In this document: positions 17,622 to 25,944 of the stretch, piece by piece
Numbering within the stretch: position 1 is the stretch's first letter
How the letters are laid out: every line of letters begins with the position of its first letter
Assembly (NCBI RefSeq): GCF_020531845.1
Contig: NZ_JAJAVF010000004.1
Location: forward strand, 564,715 to 628,714
Length of the DNA: 64,000 nt
Reading direction: 5' to 3'
Origin: Methylobacillus methanolivorans
Lineage (GTDB): Bacteria; Pseudomonadota; Gammaproteobacteria; Burkholderiales; Methylophilaceae
Notes under the pieces: generated by a model
Told to the model about the DNA's origin: nothing
What the model saw: only the letters and a program-made list of their open reading frames with translations
The model's database searches: none
Translations under genes and position numbers: made by a program

Positions 17622-18374
17622 TTGCAGAACGTCCTGCGTATTGCCACCTTTAATATCCATAAAGGTGTGACAAGTTTCAATGCACGCTTTGCCCTGCATG
17701 AGCAGCGTGAGCTGATCCGCAAGCTGCAGGCAGACATCGTTTTTCTGCAAGAAGTGCGTGATCAGCATATCAAGCACAGTCGTCGGTTCAGCGCCTGGCC
17801 GCTGGACGGGCAGGTAGAGTTTCTTGCTGACGCGGTCTGGAGCGATTACGCATACGGCAAGAATTCCGTCTATCCTGCCGGGCATCATGGCAATGCCTTG
17901 CTGTCCAAGTTTCCCATTGCCAAATACGAAAACACCGATATTTCCGCGCACCATAGCGAGCAGCGTGGCCTGTTGCATTGTGAAATTGCCGTGCCCGGCT
18001 GGCAGCAGCCATTGCACTGTATTTGCGTACATTTGGGCCTATTTGCACGCTGGCGTCGGCAACAGATCGGCCTGTTGCGGGAGCGCATCGAGGAAATGGT
18101 ACCTGCCGATGCGCCGCTAGTGATTGCCGGTGATTTTAATGACTGGAGCATGACGGCGGGTCGGGAGCTGGTACATGGGCTGCATTTGCATGAAGTCTTT
18201 GAGCATCACGGTGGCAAACCTGCTCGCAGTTTTCCGTCCTTCCTGCCGGTATTCAGGCTAGATCGTATTTATGTGCGCGGCTTTAATGTACGGCATGTGG
18301 AAGTGCATTCCGGTCCGCAGTTCGTCAAGGTATCTGACCATGCTGCACTCACTGCGGTGCTTTCGAGGGTGTGA
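17622..18374 (+). CDS. Endonuclease/exonuclease/phosphatase (EEP) family protein
   Basis: 250 aa. EEP-fold motifs are intact: ATFNIHKG (Asn and His), DIVFLQEVRD (metal-binding Glu), VIAGDFNDW (Asp/Asn) and SDHAAL (catalytic His). Family members cut phosphodiester or phosphomonoester bonds in nucleic acids or lipids. It runs directly into the cardiolipin synthase gene (TGATG), a conserved pairing that hints at phospholipid metabolism, but the substrate is unknown. TTG at 17622 is the start, with AAGGG six bases upstream. Confidence 0.85.
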   Translation: MQNVLRIATFNIHKGVTSFNARFALHEQRELIRKLQADIVFLQEVRDQHIKHSRRFSAWPLDGQVEFLADAVWSDYAYGKNSVYPAGHHGNALLSKFPIAKYENTDISAHHSEQRGLLHCEIAVPGWQQPLHCICVHLGLFARWRRQQIGLLRERIEEMVPADAPLVIAGDFNDWSMTAGRELVHGLHLHEVFEHHGGKPARSFPSFLPVFRLDRIYVRGFNVRHVEVHSGPQFVKVSDHAALTAVLSRV

Positions 18375-19525
18375 TGCGCTGGGAAGCCGGTAATCACATC
18401 ACCCTGCTCAGAAACGGTACCGAATTTTTCCCGGCACTGGCAGCCTCCATTGAGGCAGCTCAACGTGAGATCCACATCCAGACATATATTTATGAGCTGG
18501 ATGATACAGGCCTCATGATTGGGGAGAAGCTTAAGGCTGCCGCTGCACGTGGTGTGGCAGTGCACTTGCTCCTGGATGGTTTTGGCAGCCGCAAGTTAGC
18601 CCCGACATTTGTGCTGGAACTCGAAGCTTTTGGCGTCAAGGTCATGTTCTACCGCCCCAAGATTTCTGCGTGGTCGTTCAAACGTAGCCGCTTGAGGCGC
18701 TTGCACCGCAAGGTCTCGGTGTTTGATGGACAGCATGCTTACGTTGGCGGCATTAATATCATTGATGACATGAATGTACCTAGCAATCTCGATGCACCCC
18801 GTGTGGATTATGCGGTTCGCGTAGATGGGCCATTGGTGTTCAGCATTCATGCGAGCGTGCGCAACCTGTGGCGGCGATTGGCCTGGATGCATCTGCGAGA
18901 GGTGGCCGCCTATCCCAATTTGCCCGCACCTGCTTTTATCAGTAATGGTATGCGGGCTGCGTTTGTTGTACGCGACAATGTATTGCATCGCCGTGATATT
19001 GAGCGTGCTTATCTCAAGGCGATTGGCAAGGCGCGTACTGACATCATCATTGCCAGTGCTTATTTCGTACCGGGAAAGAAGTTTCGTCAGGCCTTGATCG
19101 AGGCCGCCAGGCGCGGCGTGCGTGTACGGCTATTGTTGCAGGGGCGCATGGAGTATTGGCTCATGTTTGCCACGCATGAAGTCTATGGTGTGCTGTTGCG
19201 GCATGGTATCGAGATTTACGAATATCGTGCGAGCTTTATGCATAGCAAAGTAGCGGTAGCAGATAATCGCTGGGCGACAGTAGGTTCTTCCAACATCGAC
19301 CCTTTTAGCTTGTTGCTGGCGCGCGAGGCCAATATCCTGGTGCAGGATAAAGCGTTCAATGCCGAACTCAAGGCCGATCTGGAAAAAGCGATTGCAGAAA
19401 AATCCATCAAGGTACGGCCAGAGGACTGGTCGCGCCGACATGTGTTCAAGCGCATGTTTTCATGGGTGGTGTATATGGTTGTACGGCTGATGATCGGCCT
19501 GGTTGGCTCCAAGGAGAAACATTGA
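18374..19525 (+). CDS. clsB: Cardiolipin synthase B (phospholipase D family)
   Basis: 383 aa with two HKD motifs: LHRKVSVFDGQHAYVGG near residue 112 and MHSKVAVADNRWATVGSSN near 290. Unlike ClsA, no N-terminal pair of membrane helices is present, which is the ClsB layout; a hydrophobic segment lies at the C-terminus. ClsB joins phosphatidylglycerol with another phospholipid to make cardiolipin. ATG at 18374 overlaps the preceding EEP stop, and the stop overlaps the next start, so the three genes are coupled. Confidence 0.92.
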   Translation: MRWEAGNHITLLRNGTEFFPALAASIEAAQREIHIQTYIYELDDTGLMIGEKLKAAAARGVAVHLLLDGFGSRKLAPTFVLELEAFGVKVMFYRPKISAWSFKRSRLRRLHRKVSVFDGQHAYVGGINIIDDMNVPSNLDAPRVDYAVRVDGPLVFSIHASVRNLWRRLAWMHLREVAAYPNLPAPAFISNGMRAAFVVRDNVLHRRDIERAYLKAIGKARTDIIIASAYFVPGKKFRQALIEAARRGVRVRLLLQGRMEYWLMFATHEVYGVLLRHGIEIYEYRASFMHSKVAVADNRWATVGSSNIDPFSLLLAREANILVQDKAFNAELKADLEKAIAEKSIKVRPEDWSRRHVFKRMFSWVVYMVVRLMIGLVGSKEKH

Positions 19526-19962
19526 TGTTGCCCGTGCCTGATGTATTAAATGTGGCGAGTGTTGCCAATGTCATCCAGTTGGCGGTAGCGCCTGCTTTCT
19601 TGCTCACCGGTGCGGGTGCCATGCTGGGCGTGATGGCAAGCCGATTGGCGCGGGTGGTGGATCGGTTTCGCGAATTGCATGAATCTGGTGGCTGGAGCCA
19701 TGAGCAGAAGTCACTGGAAATGCATACCTTGCTCAAGCGTTCGCGCTGGATTCATCTGGCTATTAGCTTATCTACATTGGCAGCGTTGCTGGTCTGCGTG
19801 GTCATTGCTACCTTGTTTGCCGCTACAGAGGTGGGCTGGAACCCGTCGCGGCTGGTTTCCCTGTTGTTTATTTGTGCGATGGGCTCATTGGTCGCAGGCT
19901 TGCTGTGTTTTCTGCGTGAGATTTCCATTTCAACTGACATAATCGAGGGGTTCCCCAAGTAG
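19525..19962 (+). CDS. DUF2721 family membrane protein
   Basis: 145 aa. It has three hydrophobic segments (about residues 15-38, 75-97 and 107-127) and the DUF2721 pattern LAVAPAFLLTGAGAMLGVM followed by SRLARVVDR. Function is unknown. It is the last gene of the EEP-clsB cluster, starting inside the clsB stop (TGATG) with AAGGAG upstream, so a role at the membrane alongside cardiolipin synthesis is possible. Confidence 0.82.
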   Translation: MLPVPDVLNVASVANVIQLAVAPAFLLTGAGAMLGVMASRLARVVDRFRELHESGGWSHEQKSLEMHTLLKRSRWIHLAISLSTLAALLVCVVIATLFAATEVGWNPSRLVSLLFICAMGSLVAGLLCFLREISISTDIIEGFPK

Positions 19963-20003
19963 TGAATTCTGTCAGTGGTTTGTAATAAAATGCAATGCAC
20001 GAT

Positions 20004-20079
20004 GCCGGTGTAGCTCAGTTGGTAGAGCAGCGCATTCGTAATGCGAAGGTCGTAGGTTCGACTCCTATCTCCGGCACCA
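20004..20079 (+). tRNA. tRNA-Thr (CGU anticodon)
   Basis: 76 bases including encoded CCA. The anticodon CGT lies at 20037-20039 in the loop TTCGTAA. The D-arm GCTC/GAGC and the T-arm with TTCGACT are canonical and the body matches bacterial thrW-type genes. The acceptor stem has one U-U mismatch (position 6 with 67); the other six pairs are intact. It stands alone after DUF2721. Confidence 0.95.
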
Positions 20080-20163
20080 TTTTTCTATAGTGACTGAGCA
20101 CAATGCCCAGAGGGCATGATGTTTGCGTCGATATTTAGGTGTCGTTAGTAGGTAAGCTGCTGT

Positions 20164-22131
20164 TTAGTCGATGTTGATCTCATGGTGAAAAACATAACAG
20201 TTTTTGCCATTTTCCTTGGCTTTGTATAGGGCAATATCTGCTTGTTTGAGGTGCTCGTTGGCGCTCATGGTATTTGATAGCAGGGTGATCCCGATGCTCA
20301 CGCCGATGTGTATGGTGAGGCCTTGCAGGTTGAATGGCTGGCTGAGTGTCAGGATGATGCGTTTTGCAATGAGCGCTAATTCTTCCTGAAAGGATAGCTG
20401 GCTACAGACCACGACAAACTCATCACCGCCAAGGCGAGCGATAAAGTCATTGTCGCGTGCCAGTGCCGATAATCTTGCGCTGACTGCGGTGAGCAGCGCA
20501 TCCCCGGTTTCATGGCCATGGGTGTCGTTGACTTCTTTGAAGTAATCCAAGTCCAGAAACAAGATACCAGACTGATGGCCATGTGTTGTGCGTGACAGCA
20601 TCTGCTGCAGGTGCTGGTTCAATGCTGTGCGGTTGGGTAGCTTGGTCAGATCGTCATGCAATGCCAAGTGGGCCACATGCTCCTGCATTTTTCTGCGCTC
20701 ATGGATGTCTTCCAATGTGCCTATCCATCCTTGTGAGGTGTTCTTCGAGGGGATGGCTGAGCCCTTGGCACGTACCCAATGCCATGTCTGGTCAGCGGTC
20801 AGGATACGGAATTCACAATCCAGGTCATTAGTGTCGGAAGAAAGGCATTGGCGCACGGCATTGACATCTTCCGGATGAACACGTTTTATCCAGTTCCATC
20901 GCAAGGCGTGCTCATTCGGTGCGCCCGTCAATTCCTGCCAGCCTGTGATGGAAGTGATGCCTTGTTTTGCATTGGCTTCCCATAGTGTCAAAGCCCCCGT
21001 GTGAGCAAGTGTGCGGTATTTTAGCTCGCTGTTTTCTGCTTGTTGGGTACTGAGTTTGAGGGCGGTTTGGGCGGCGATAATGCTTTCATGCAGGGAGTCG
21101 AATTCCAGGATTCTAGATGAGCTGTATTCGACCGTGTTGTAAAGCTCTTGGTATTTGTTATCAATAATGCCGCGAGCTTCTTTTGCTAAGGAGCGCATAG
21201 GTCGCAGGATATAGCCAGACAGTTTGCTGGTTAGCCATAGTGCAAGTAGCAACATGATGCCGCCGCCAATGCCAAGCTGCATCAGGGGTTTCTTCCATCG
21301 CGCATCAAAAGCTTGCAGAGGCTCTCCTACTACCAAAACCCAGCCTGGAGTGCCTGCAAGGAACTCATAGGAAAAGATGACATGTGAGCCTTCCTTGGTT
21401 TTGGCTTCAAAGAACTTCTCACTTCTTGGCAATGACATGAGCTTTTCCCAGTCTGGCACAGATTGACCGACATAGCGGTCATTGTCACGTGAGCGCGCGA
21501 TGATGTTGCCATTGCCATCGACGATGGCAATCAGCAAGCTGGTCTCTGATGAACCAAGTTGTGGCGCCAATTGCAGCAGCCGTCGAGGGGAGAGAACGAA
21601 ATACAGGACTTGTTGGATGGATTCGTGCTGCCAGGCAATCCCCAATGCAATTTTTGGGTCATGCAAAGGAGAGGTGAAGTACAAGTTGGAAATCACTGGT
21701 CGGTTGCGATCCGTGAAATCAAGTGCAGATTGCAAAAACTCTGCCGGAGGTAGCTCATCATGCTCGGATGTTGGTGTCAGCCTTTCGTGTGGGGATACGA
21801 CGTATAAGCGTCCTAATCCGGGCTGGGCATGATCCAGCCAGCTTTGTAGTTGCTCAATACTAGTCTGGTGGGTGTAGCTTGCCGCAGCGAGTGACTTTAG
21901 CAAGGTCGTGTTGATGATGATGTCATTTTCGACGGATCGTGCCAGTGCGCGTGCGCTATCCAGCAGGCGGGTTTTACTGGCACTCTTGTCTTGTACGGTG
22001 ACTTGCCAGACGGCCAGGATGGCCAAGCCCAGAATGGGCAGCAAAGCGATGATTACGAGTAATCCCAGCCACGTGCGTAAACGGTAACGTCGAATGCTGT
22101 CTTTGGCTTGTAGATTCAAGCGACTACCCAA
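20164..22131 (-). CDS. Membrane diguanylate cyclase: CACHE-like sensor, PAS, GGDEF
   Basis: 655 aa. A transmembrane helix at about residues 20-45, a periplasmic sensor region resembling dCACHE (to about residue 280) and a second helix (LGIGGGIMLLLALWLTSKL, ~290) are followed by a PAS_3-type domain (~370-480) with a PAC segment, and a C-terminal GGDEF domain. The active site reads GGDEF and the RxxD inhibitory site (RDND) lies five residues before it, so c-di-GMP synthesis with product inhibition is likely. TTG at 22131 is preceded by AGGAG at good spacing. The signal is unknown. Confidence 0.9.
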   Translation of the reverse strand: MGSRLNLQAKDSIRRYRLRTWLGLLVIIALLPILGLAILAVWQVTVQDKSASKTRLLDSARALARSVENDIIINTTLLKSLAAASYTHQTSIEQLQSWLDHAQPGLGRLYVVSPHERLTPTSEHDELPPAEFLQSALDFTDRNRPVISNLYFTSPLHDPKIALGIAWQHESIQQVLYFVLSPRRLLQLAPQLGSSETSLLIAIVDGNGNIIARSRDNDRYVGQSVPDWEKLMSLPRSEKFFEAKTKEGSHVIFSYEFLAGTPGWVLVVGEPLQAFDARWKKPLMQLGIGGGIMLLLALWLTSKLSGYILRPMRSLAKEARGIIDNKYQELYNTVEYSSSRILEFDSLHESIIAAQTALKLSTQQAENSELKYRTLAHTGALTLWEANAKQGITSITGWQELTGAPNEHALRWNWIKRVHPEDVNAVRQCLSSDTNDLDCEFRILTADQTWHWVRAKGSAIPSKNTSQGWIGTLEDIHERRKMQEHVAHLALHDDLTKLPNRTALNQHLQQMLSRTTHGHQSGILFLDLDYFKEVNDTHGHETGDALLTAVSARLSALARDNDFIARLGGDEFVVVCSQLSFQEELALIAKRIILTLSQPFNLQGLTIHIGVSIGITLLSNTMSANEHLKQADIALYKAKENGKNCYVFHHEINID

Positions 22132-22271
22132 TGAAATTCTCCTAGCTCAAGCTCATCATGGTAGGGACACTATCATCGCGATCTATTTCAAGGCAATGGA
22201 TTTATGGCTATTTACCGCGAATAACAGTGCTAGTATGCAGCACCTGATTGTAGAAGGCAGCATGTGACCGT

Positions 22272-23051
22272 ATGGCAAAGCTAACGGAATCTCAACATAT
22301 CATTATTCATAACCCGGATGGGTTAGGCTTGGCAGCGAGAGTAGAGCTGCCTGAGACACCGTTACGTGGCATGGCGATGATTGCGCCTGCATTTGGCTGC
22401 GCAAAAGATATCTTGATTGCCACCAGAACCGCGCGCCGATTACTCGAGTATGGCATAGGGTCCTTACGTATCGATTTCACCGGTGTTGGTCAGAGCGAAG
22501 GCGATTTTTCTTTGACCAATCTGGATACGCAGACCCAGGATTTTGTCAGTGCAGCTGACTGGTTGCGACTGCATGTCCGGGCTCCAGATTTATTGATCGG
22601 CCATAGCTTTGGTGGCTTGGTTGCTATCAACGCTAGTCGTCTAATCAATGAGGTCAAGGCTTGCGTCACGATTGCCACGCCTAGTAGCCCTGCCCATGTG
22701 CTGGCGATTATTGGGTCGGGAAAAACCGGGGAAATTGAACAATACGGCGCTACCGAGATAGAGGTGAATCGGCAGCGCTACACCTTGCGCCAGCAGTTCG
22801 TGGACAATGCACGCCAATTTGATATGGCGAGACTGATAGGTAGCATCGGCGTCCCCTTGCTGATGATGCACTCTCCGAGAGATGACATGGTACCGATGCA
22901 GCATGCTCACGCACTATTCGAGGCGGCTAGCCATCCCAAGAGCTTGATCGCTATCGAGGATGCAGATCATATGGTCTATGAGCGTCCTGCATCTGAGTTT
23001 GTGGCAGATAGCATTGGTTTGTGGAGCAGTCGCTATTTGCCTCCAATATAA
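22272..23051 (+). CDS. Alpha/beta hydrolase
   Basis: 259 aa with no signal peptide. The nucleophile elbow is GHSFGG (serine near residue 113), the acid is probably in HSPRDDMVP (near 200) and the histidine in DADHMVYER (near 237), so the Ser-Asp-His triad is complete. The N-terminal half resembles the hydrolase part of OsmC-linked hydrolases (APAFGCAKD, IDFTGVGQSEG). The substrate is not predictable. It stands between two c-di-GMP genes with its own gap on each side. Confidence 0.85.
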   Translation: MAKLTESQHIIIHNPDGLGLAARVELPETPLRGMAMIAPAFGCAKDILIATRTARRLLEYGIGSLRIDFTGVGQSEGDFSLTNLDTQTQDFVSAADWLRLHVRAPDLLIGHSFGGLVAINASRLINEVKACVTIATPSSPAHVLAIIGSGKTGEIEQYGATEIEVNRQRYTLRQQFVDNARQFDMARLIGSIGVPLLMMHSPRDDMVPMQHAHALFEAASHPKSLIAIEDADHMVYERPASEFVADSIGLWSSRYLPPI

Positions 23052-23212
23052 CTTTGGCGGGAGAAGTAACACTTGCGGAATAGCTTCAAAAAAGAGATTT
23101 CGTTTTTTTCATTTTCCGCTATAGTGCCAGCAACGGCTTCAATACTTGAGTTTGAGCAAACGTAATCTTGGGAGGGAGTTGCGTTGAAGGCAATCTTGAG
23201 AGGTTTCGTATC

Positions 23213-25300
23213 ATGCTGAGCGAAGGCTATAACCAGTCTCTCGTGTTAGTTTCGCTCATCGTTGCCATGTTTGCTTCGTATGCGGCATTAGCCATGTCAG
23301 AGCGCGTTAATCCCGCCAAAGGGGAGAAGCTTTCCCGATGGTGGCTATGGGGGAGCGCGGCGACTCTGGGTGCTGGCATATGGTCCATGCACTTTATTGG
23401 CATGCTGGCCTTCCATCTTGATATTCCGCTTGGTTATGATCCCGCCATTACTCTGCTCTCTTTGCTAGTAGCAATTCTTGCATCAGGGGTTGCCCTATTC
23501 CAGGCTGTTCGGCCAACCTTACCTTTGACTCGTTTAGCTGGTAGTGCGGTCCTAATGGGGGTGGGTGTTGCCAGCATGCATTATCTTGGCATGTGGTCCA
23601 TGTTAATGGATCCAATCCCTGTCTATGATCCCTGGCTGGTCATCTTATCTATCTTGATTGCTATTGCTGCCTCGGGGGCGGCGATGTGGATCACTTTCAA
23701 GTTGCGTCATAAATTTCACCGTGGATGGTTTGCCAGGTTGGGTGCTGCATTGGTGATGGGCGCTGCGATTGGTGGTATGCATTACACCGCCATGGCGGCA
23801 GCCAGCTTCCCTTTGGGTAGTGTTTGTGGTGCTGCTAACGGGACTAACTTGGATGACCTGAGCATCATGGTGATCGCAGGGGTCGGGAGCATTCTGTTTG
23901 TGGCTTTTATCGTGACATTGCTGGATGCCAAGCTAGAAGTCAGGATCAGTCGGTTTATCCACTTAGCGAGATCATTGGAACAAGCCAATAAGGAACTACT
24001 GCATCGATCGCTGCATGACAACCTGACGAATCTGCCTAATCGAATGATGTTGGAGAGCAAGGTGGCAGAGGCCTTGAGCCGAGCAAAACGCGACCAGGAG
24101 CAATTTGCCTTGCTGTTTGTGGATATTGATGGTTTCAAGACCATCAATGACTCCTTGGGGCATCACGTCGGGGACAGTTTGCTGGTAGAGGTAGCAACCA
24201 GGCTACATGGAATTCTTCGCGGGCATGATACCGTGGCGCGCATGGGTGGGGATGAGTTCGTCGTGTTGCTTGAAAGGGTCAATGTCGAAGAGGCATGTAT
24301 TGTTGCCAACAAGATCGTCTCGGTGATCAGGCAGCCCTTTCACACTGAAGAGCGCGAATTGCATGTCTCCACCAGTATTGGCATCGCCATGTATCCCAAC
24401 CATGGGGCAAATTATCGCGAGCTTGCCATCAATGCAGATGCCGCCATGTATTACACCAAGCGTGCTGGCCGTAATGGCTATCATGTTTTTGAGATGTCCA
24501 TGCACCTGGATACGCGGGAACGGTTGGACATGATGTTGGATTTGGGGGCAGCGCTTGAAAGGCAGCAGTTTGTGTTGATGTACCAGCCCAAGTTTGACTT
24601 GCATAACCATGTGGTGGGGTTTGAGGTGCTATTACGCTGGCAGCATCCGACATTGGGGTTGGTGCTTCCTGATCATTTTGTCTCCTTGGCTGAGAAGTCT
24701 GGCTTGATCATCCCGATTGGCGAATGGGTGCTCAATGCGGCTTGTCGACAAATGAAGGAGTGGTACAGCTCGGGCTGCGAGAAATGGCATGTCGCGATCA
24801 ATCTATCGGCCTTGCAGTTTTCGCATGAGCGGCTACTGGATGTGGTCAGGCAGGTACTGGCCCGATGGGAGCTGCCGCCTCATTGCCTGACGCTCGAAAT
24901 TACCGAAACTGTTGCGATGCACAACGCCAAGAAAACACTGGAGATATTGAATCAATTATCCCAGCTTGGTGTGAATATCTCGATTGATGATTTCGGTACA
25001 GGATATTCCAGCCTGCTATATCTCAAGCGCTTGCCAGCCAATGAGCTCAAGATAGACAAGGCATTTATCAGCAACCTGGGTACCGGTACCTTGATGGATG
25101 ACCAGGCTATTGTCTCGGCGATCATCAATCTCGGTCATACGCTTAATTTTAAGGTGATCGCAGAAGGGGTCGAGAACGATGAGCAAAAATCCTTTTTGCA
25201 GGCGCTTGGTTGTGATGGCTTGCAGGGGTTTGGCCTTGCAGAGCCGATGTGGGTAGACGAGGTCAAGGACTATTATTCTTCAGAGTGCAAAGCTGGCTAG
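23213..25300 (+). CDS. MHYT-GGDEF-EAL c-di-GMP turnover protein
   Basis: 695 aa. The N-terminal membrane sensor has seven hydrophobic segments with MHYT-type motifs WSMHFIGM, SMHYLGM and GMHYTAM, thought to bind copper and sense a gas such as O2, CO or NO. A GGDEF domain follows with intact GGDEF and an RxxD site (RGHD). The C-terminal EAL domain reads EVLLRW in place of EALLRW and keeps the other catalytic segments (NLSALQF, LEITET, DDFGTGYS, LKIDKAF, AEGVEN). Both synthesis and breakdown of c-di-GMP look possible. ATG at 23213 has GAGAGG upstream; a TTG at 23168 is less likely. Confidence 0.92.
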   Translation: MLSEGYNQSLVLVSLIVAMFASYAALAMSERVNPAKGEKLSRWWLWGSAATLGAGIWSMHFIGMLAFHLDIPLGYDPAITLLSLLVAILASGVALFQAVRPTLPLTRLAGSAVLMGVGVASMHYLGMWSMLMDPIPVYDPWLVILSILIAIAASGAAMWITFKLRHKFHRGWFARLGAALVMGAAIGGMHYTAMAAASFPLGSVCGAANGTNLDDLSIMVIAGVGSILFVAFIVTLLDAKLEVRISRFIHLARSLEQANKELLHRSLHDNLTNLPNRMMLESKVAEALSRAKRDQEQFALLFVDIDGFKTINDSLGHHVGDSLLVEVATRLHGILRGHDTVARMGGDEFVVLLERVNVEEACIVANKIVSVIRQPFHTEERELHVSTSIGIAMYPNHGANYRELAINADAAMYYTKRAGRNGYHVFEMSMHLDTRERLDMMLDLGAALERQQFVLMYQPKFDLHNHVVGFEVLLRWQHPTLGLVLPDHFVSLAEKSGLIIPIGEWVLNAACRQMKEWYSSGCEKWHVAINLSALQFSHERLLDVVRQVLARWELPPHCLTLEITETVAMHNAKKTLEILNQLSQLGVNISIDDFGTGYSSLLYLKRLPANELKIDKAFISNLGTGTLMDDQAIVSAIINLGHTLNFKVIAEGVENDEQKSFLQALGCDGLQGFGLAEPMWVDEVKDYYSSECKAG

Positions 25301-25373
25301 GCTAACTAAAGCCGCATTGTTTATACTGTACGTTTTGCGTAGTCACGCAGTACGAACATGAGGTGCTTTGGAA

Positions 25374-25739
25374 ATGTGGGTTAATGTTGCTAGGTCGGTG
25401 TTGGTCATTGGGTTGCTGGCTACTTTGTCTGCGTGTGGTGGTTTCAATTTCTGGCCATTTGGTGGAGGTGAGGGCGATGTGCGTCACAGTGGGCCTGCTG
25501 GTTCCACGCCATATTTATGCGACAAAGGACGCAAGTTCTACGTGAAGCAGGTGGATGCTGGCAAAGCTGCCTGGTTGATCCTGCCCGATCGGGAAATCCT
25601 GCTGAACAAGACGGACTCTGGGGCATACAGCAACAGCATTACGACACTGGTGTTGGAGGGAGAGGGTGCGAAGCTGGATGACGGCTATAAGCATGACTAC
25701 AATGATTGCAAGATCAATCTGCCGGTCAACAAATCATAA
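25374..25739 (+). CDS. MliC-like lipoprotein
   Basis: 121 aa. A short signal ends in the lipobox LSAC, so the protein is probably lipidated at Cys22-23. The mature part shows the MliC/PliC pattern: a first Cys in YLCDKGRKFYVKQ, AWLILPDREILL in the middle, YSNSITTLVLEG and a final Cys in YNDCKI, which would pair with the first. Family members inhibit C-type lysozyme in the periplasm; similarity here is moderate, so inhibition is not certain. ATG at 25374 was taken, with GAGGTG eight bases upstream. Confidence 0.7.
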   Translation: MWVNVARSVLVIGLLATLSACGGFNFWPFGGGEGDVRHSGPAGSTPYLCDKGRKFYVKQVDAGKAAWLILPDREILLNKTDSGAYSNSITTLVLEGEGAKLDDGYKHDYNDCKINLPVNKS

Positions 25740-25752
25740 AGTGACAGAATAG

Positions 25753-25790
25753 AAAGTAAAAAGCCGCTTTCAACAGCGGCTTTTTACTTT
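25753..25790. terminator. Strong bidirectional rho-independent terminator
   Basis: A perfect 16-bp stem (25753-25768 with 25775-25790) with a six-base loop, GC-rich in the centre and flanked by A-run and T-run on either side. It closes the MliC-like gene and insulates the following RND operon. Confidence 0.92.
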
Positions 25791-25944
25791 AGGCTTTTGC
25801 TTCAATCCCCTTACTTCTAGTCAGGTCATAATGGCATGATCAAGCAAGAAAGTGGCAGTTTCCATTAAGCACGAGGCTGATAATCTCTGAAATAATTGTT
25901 GACTAAATCAGTCTGTCAAAAGAATCCAGTGTGGTAAATCCTGT

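Noticed and set aside
25330..25360. Small inverted repeats (TGCGT/ACGCA, GTAC/GTAC) before the MliC-like gene
   Set aside because: The stem is only five bases and the outer parts pair poorly; no clear riboswitch or operator.
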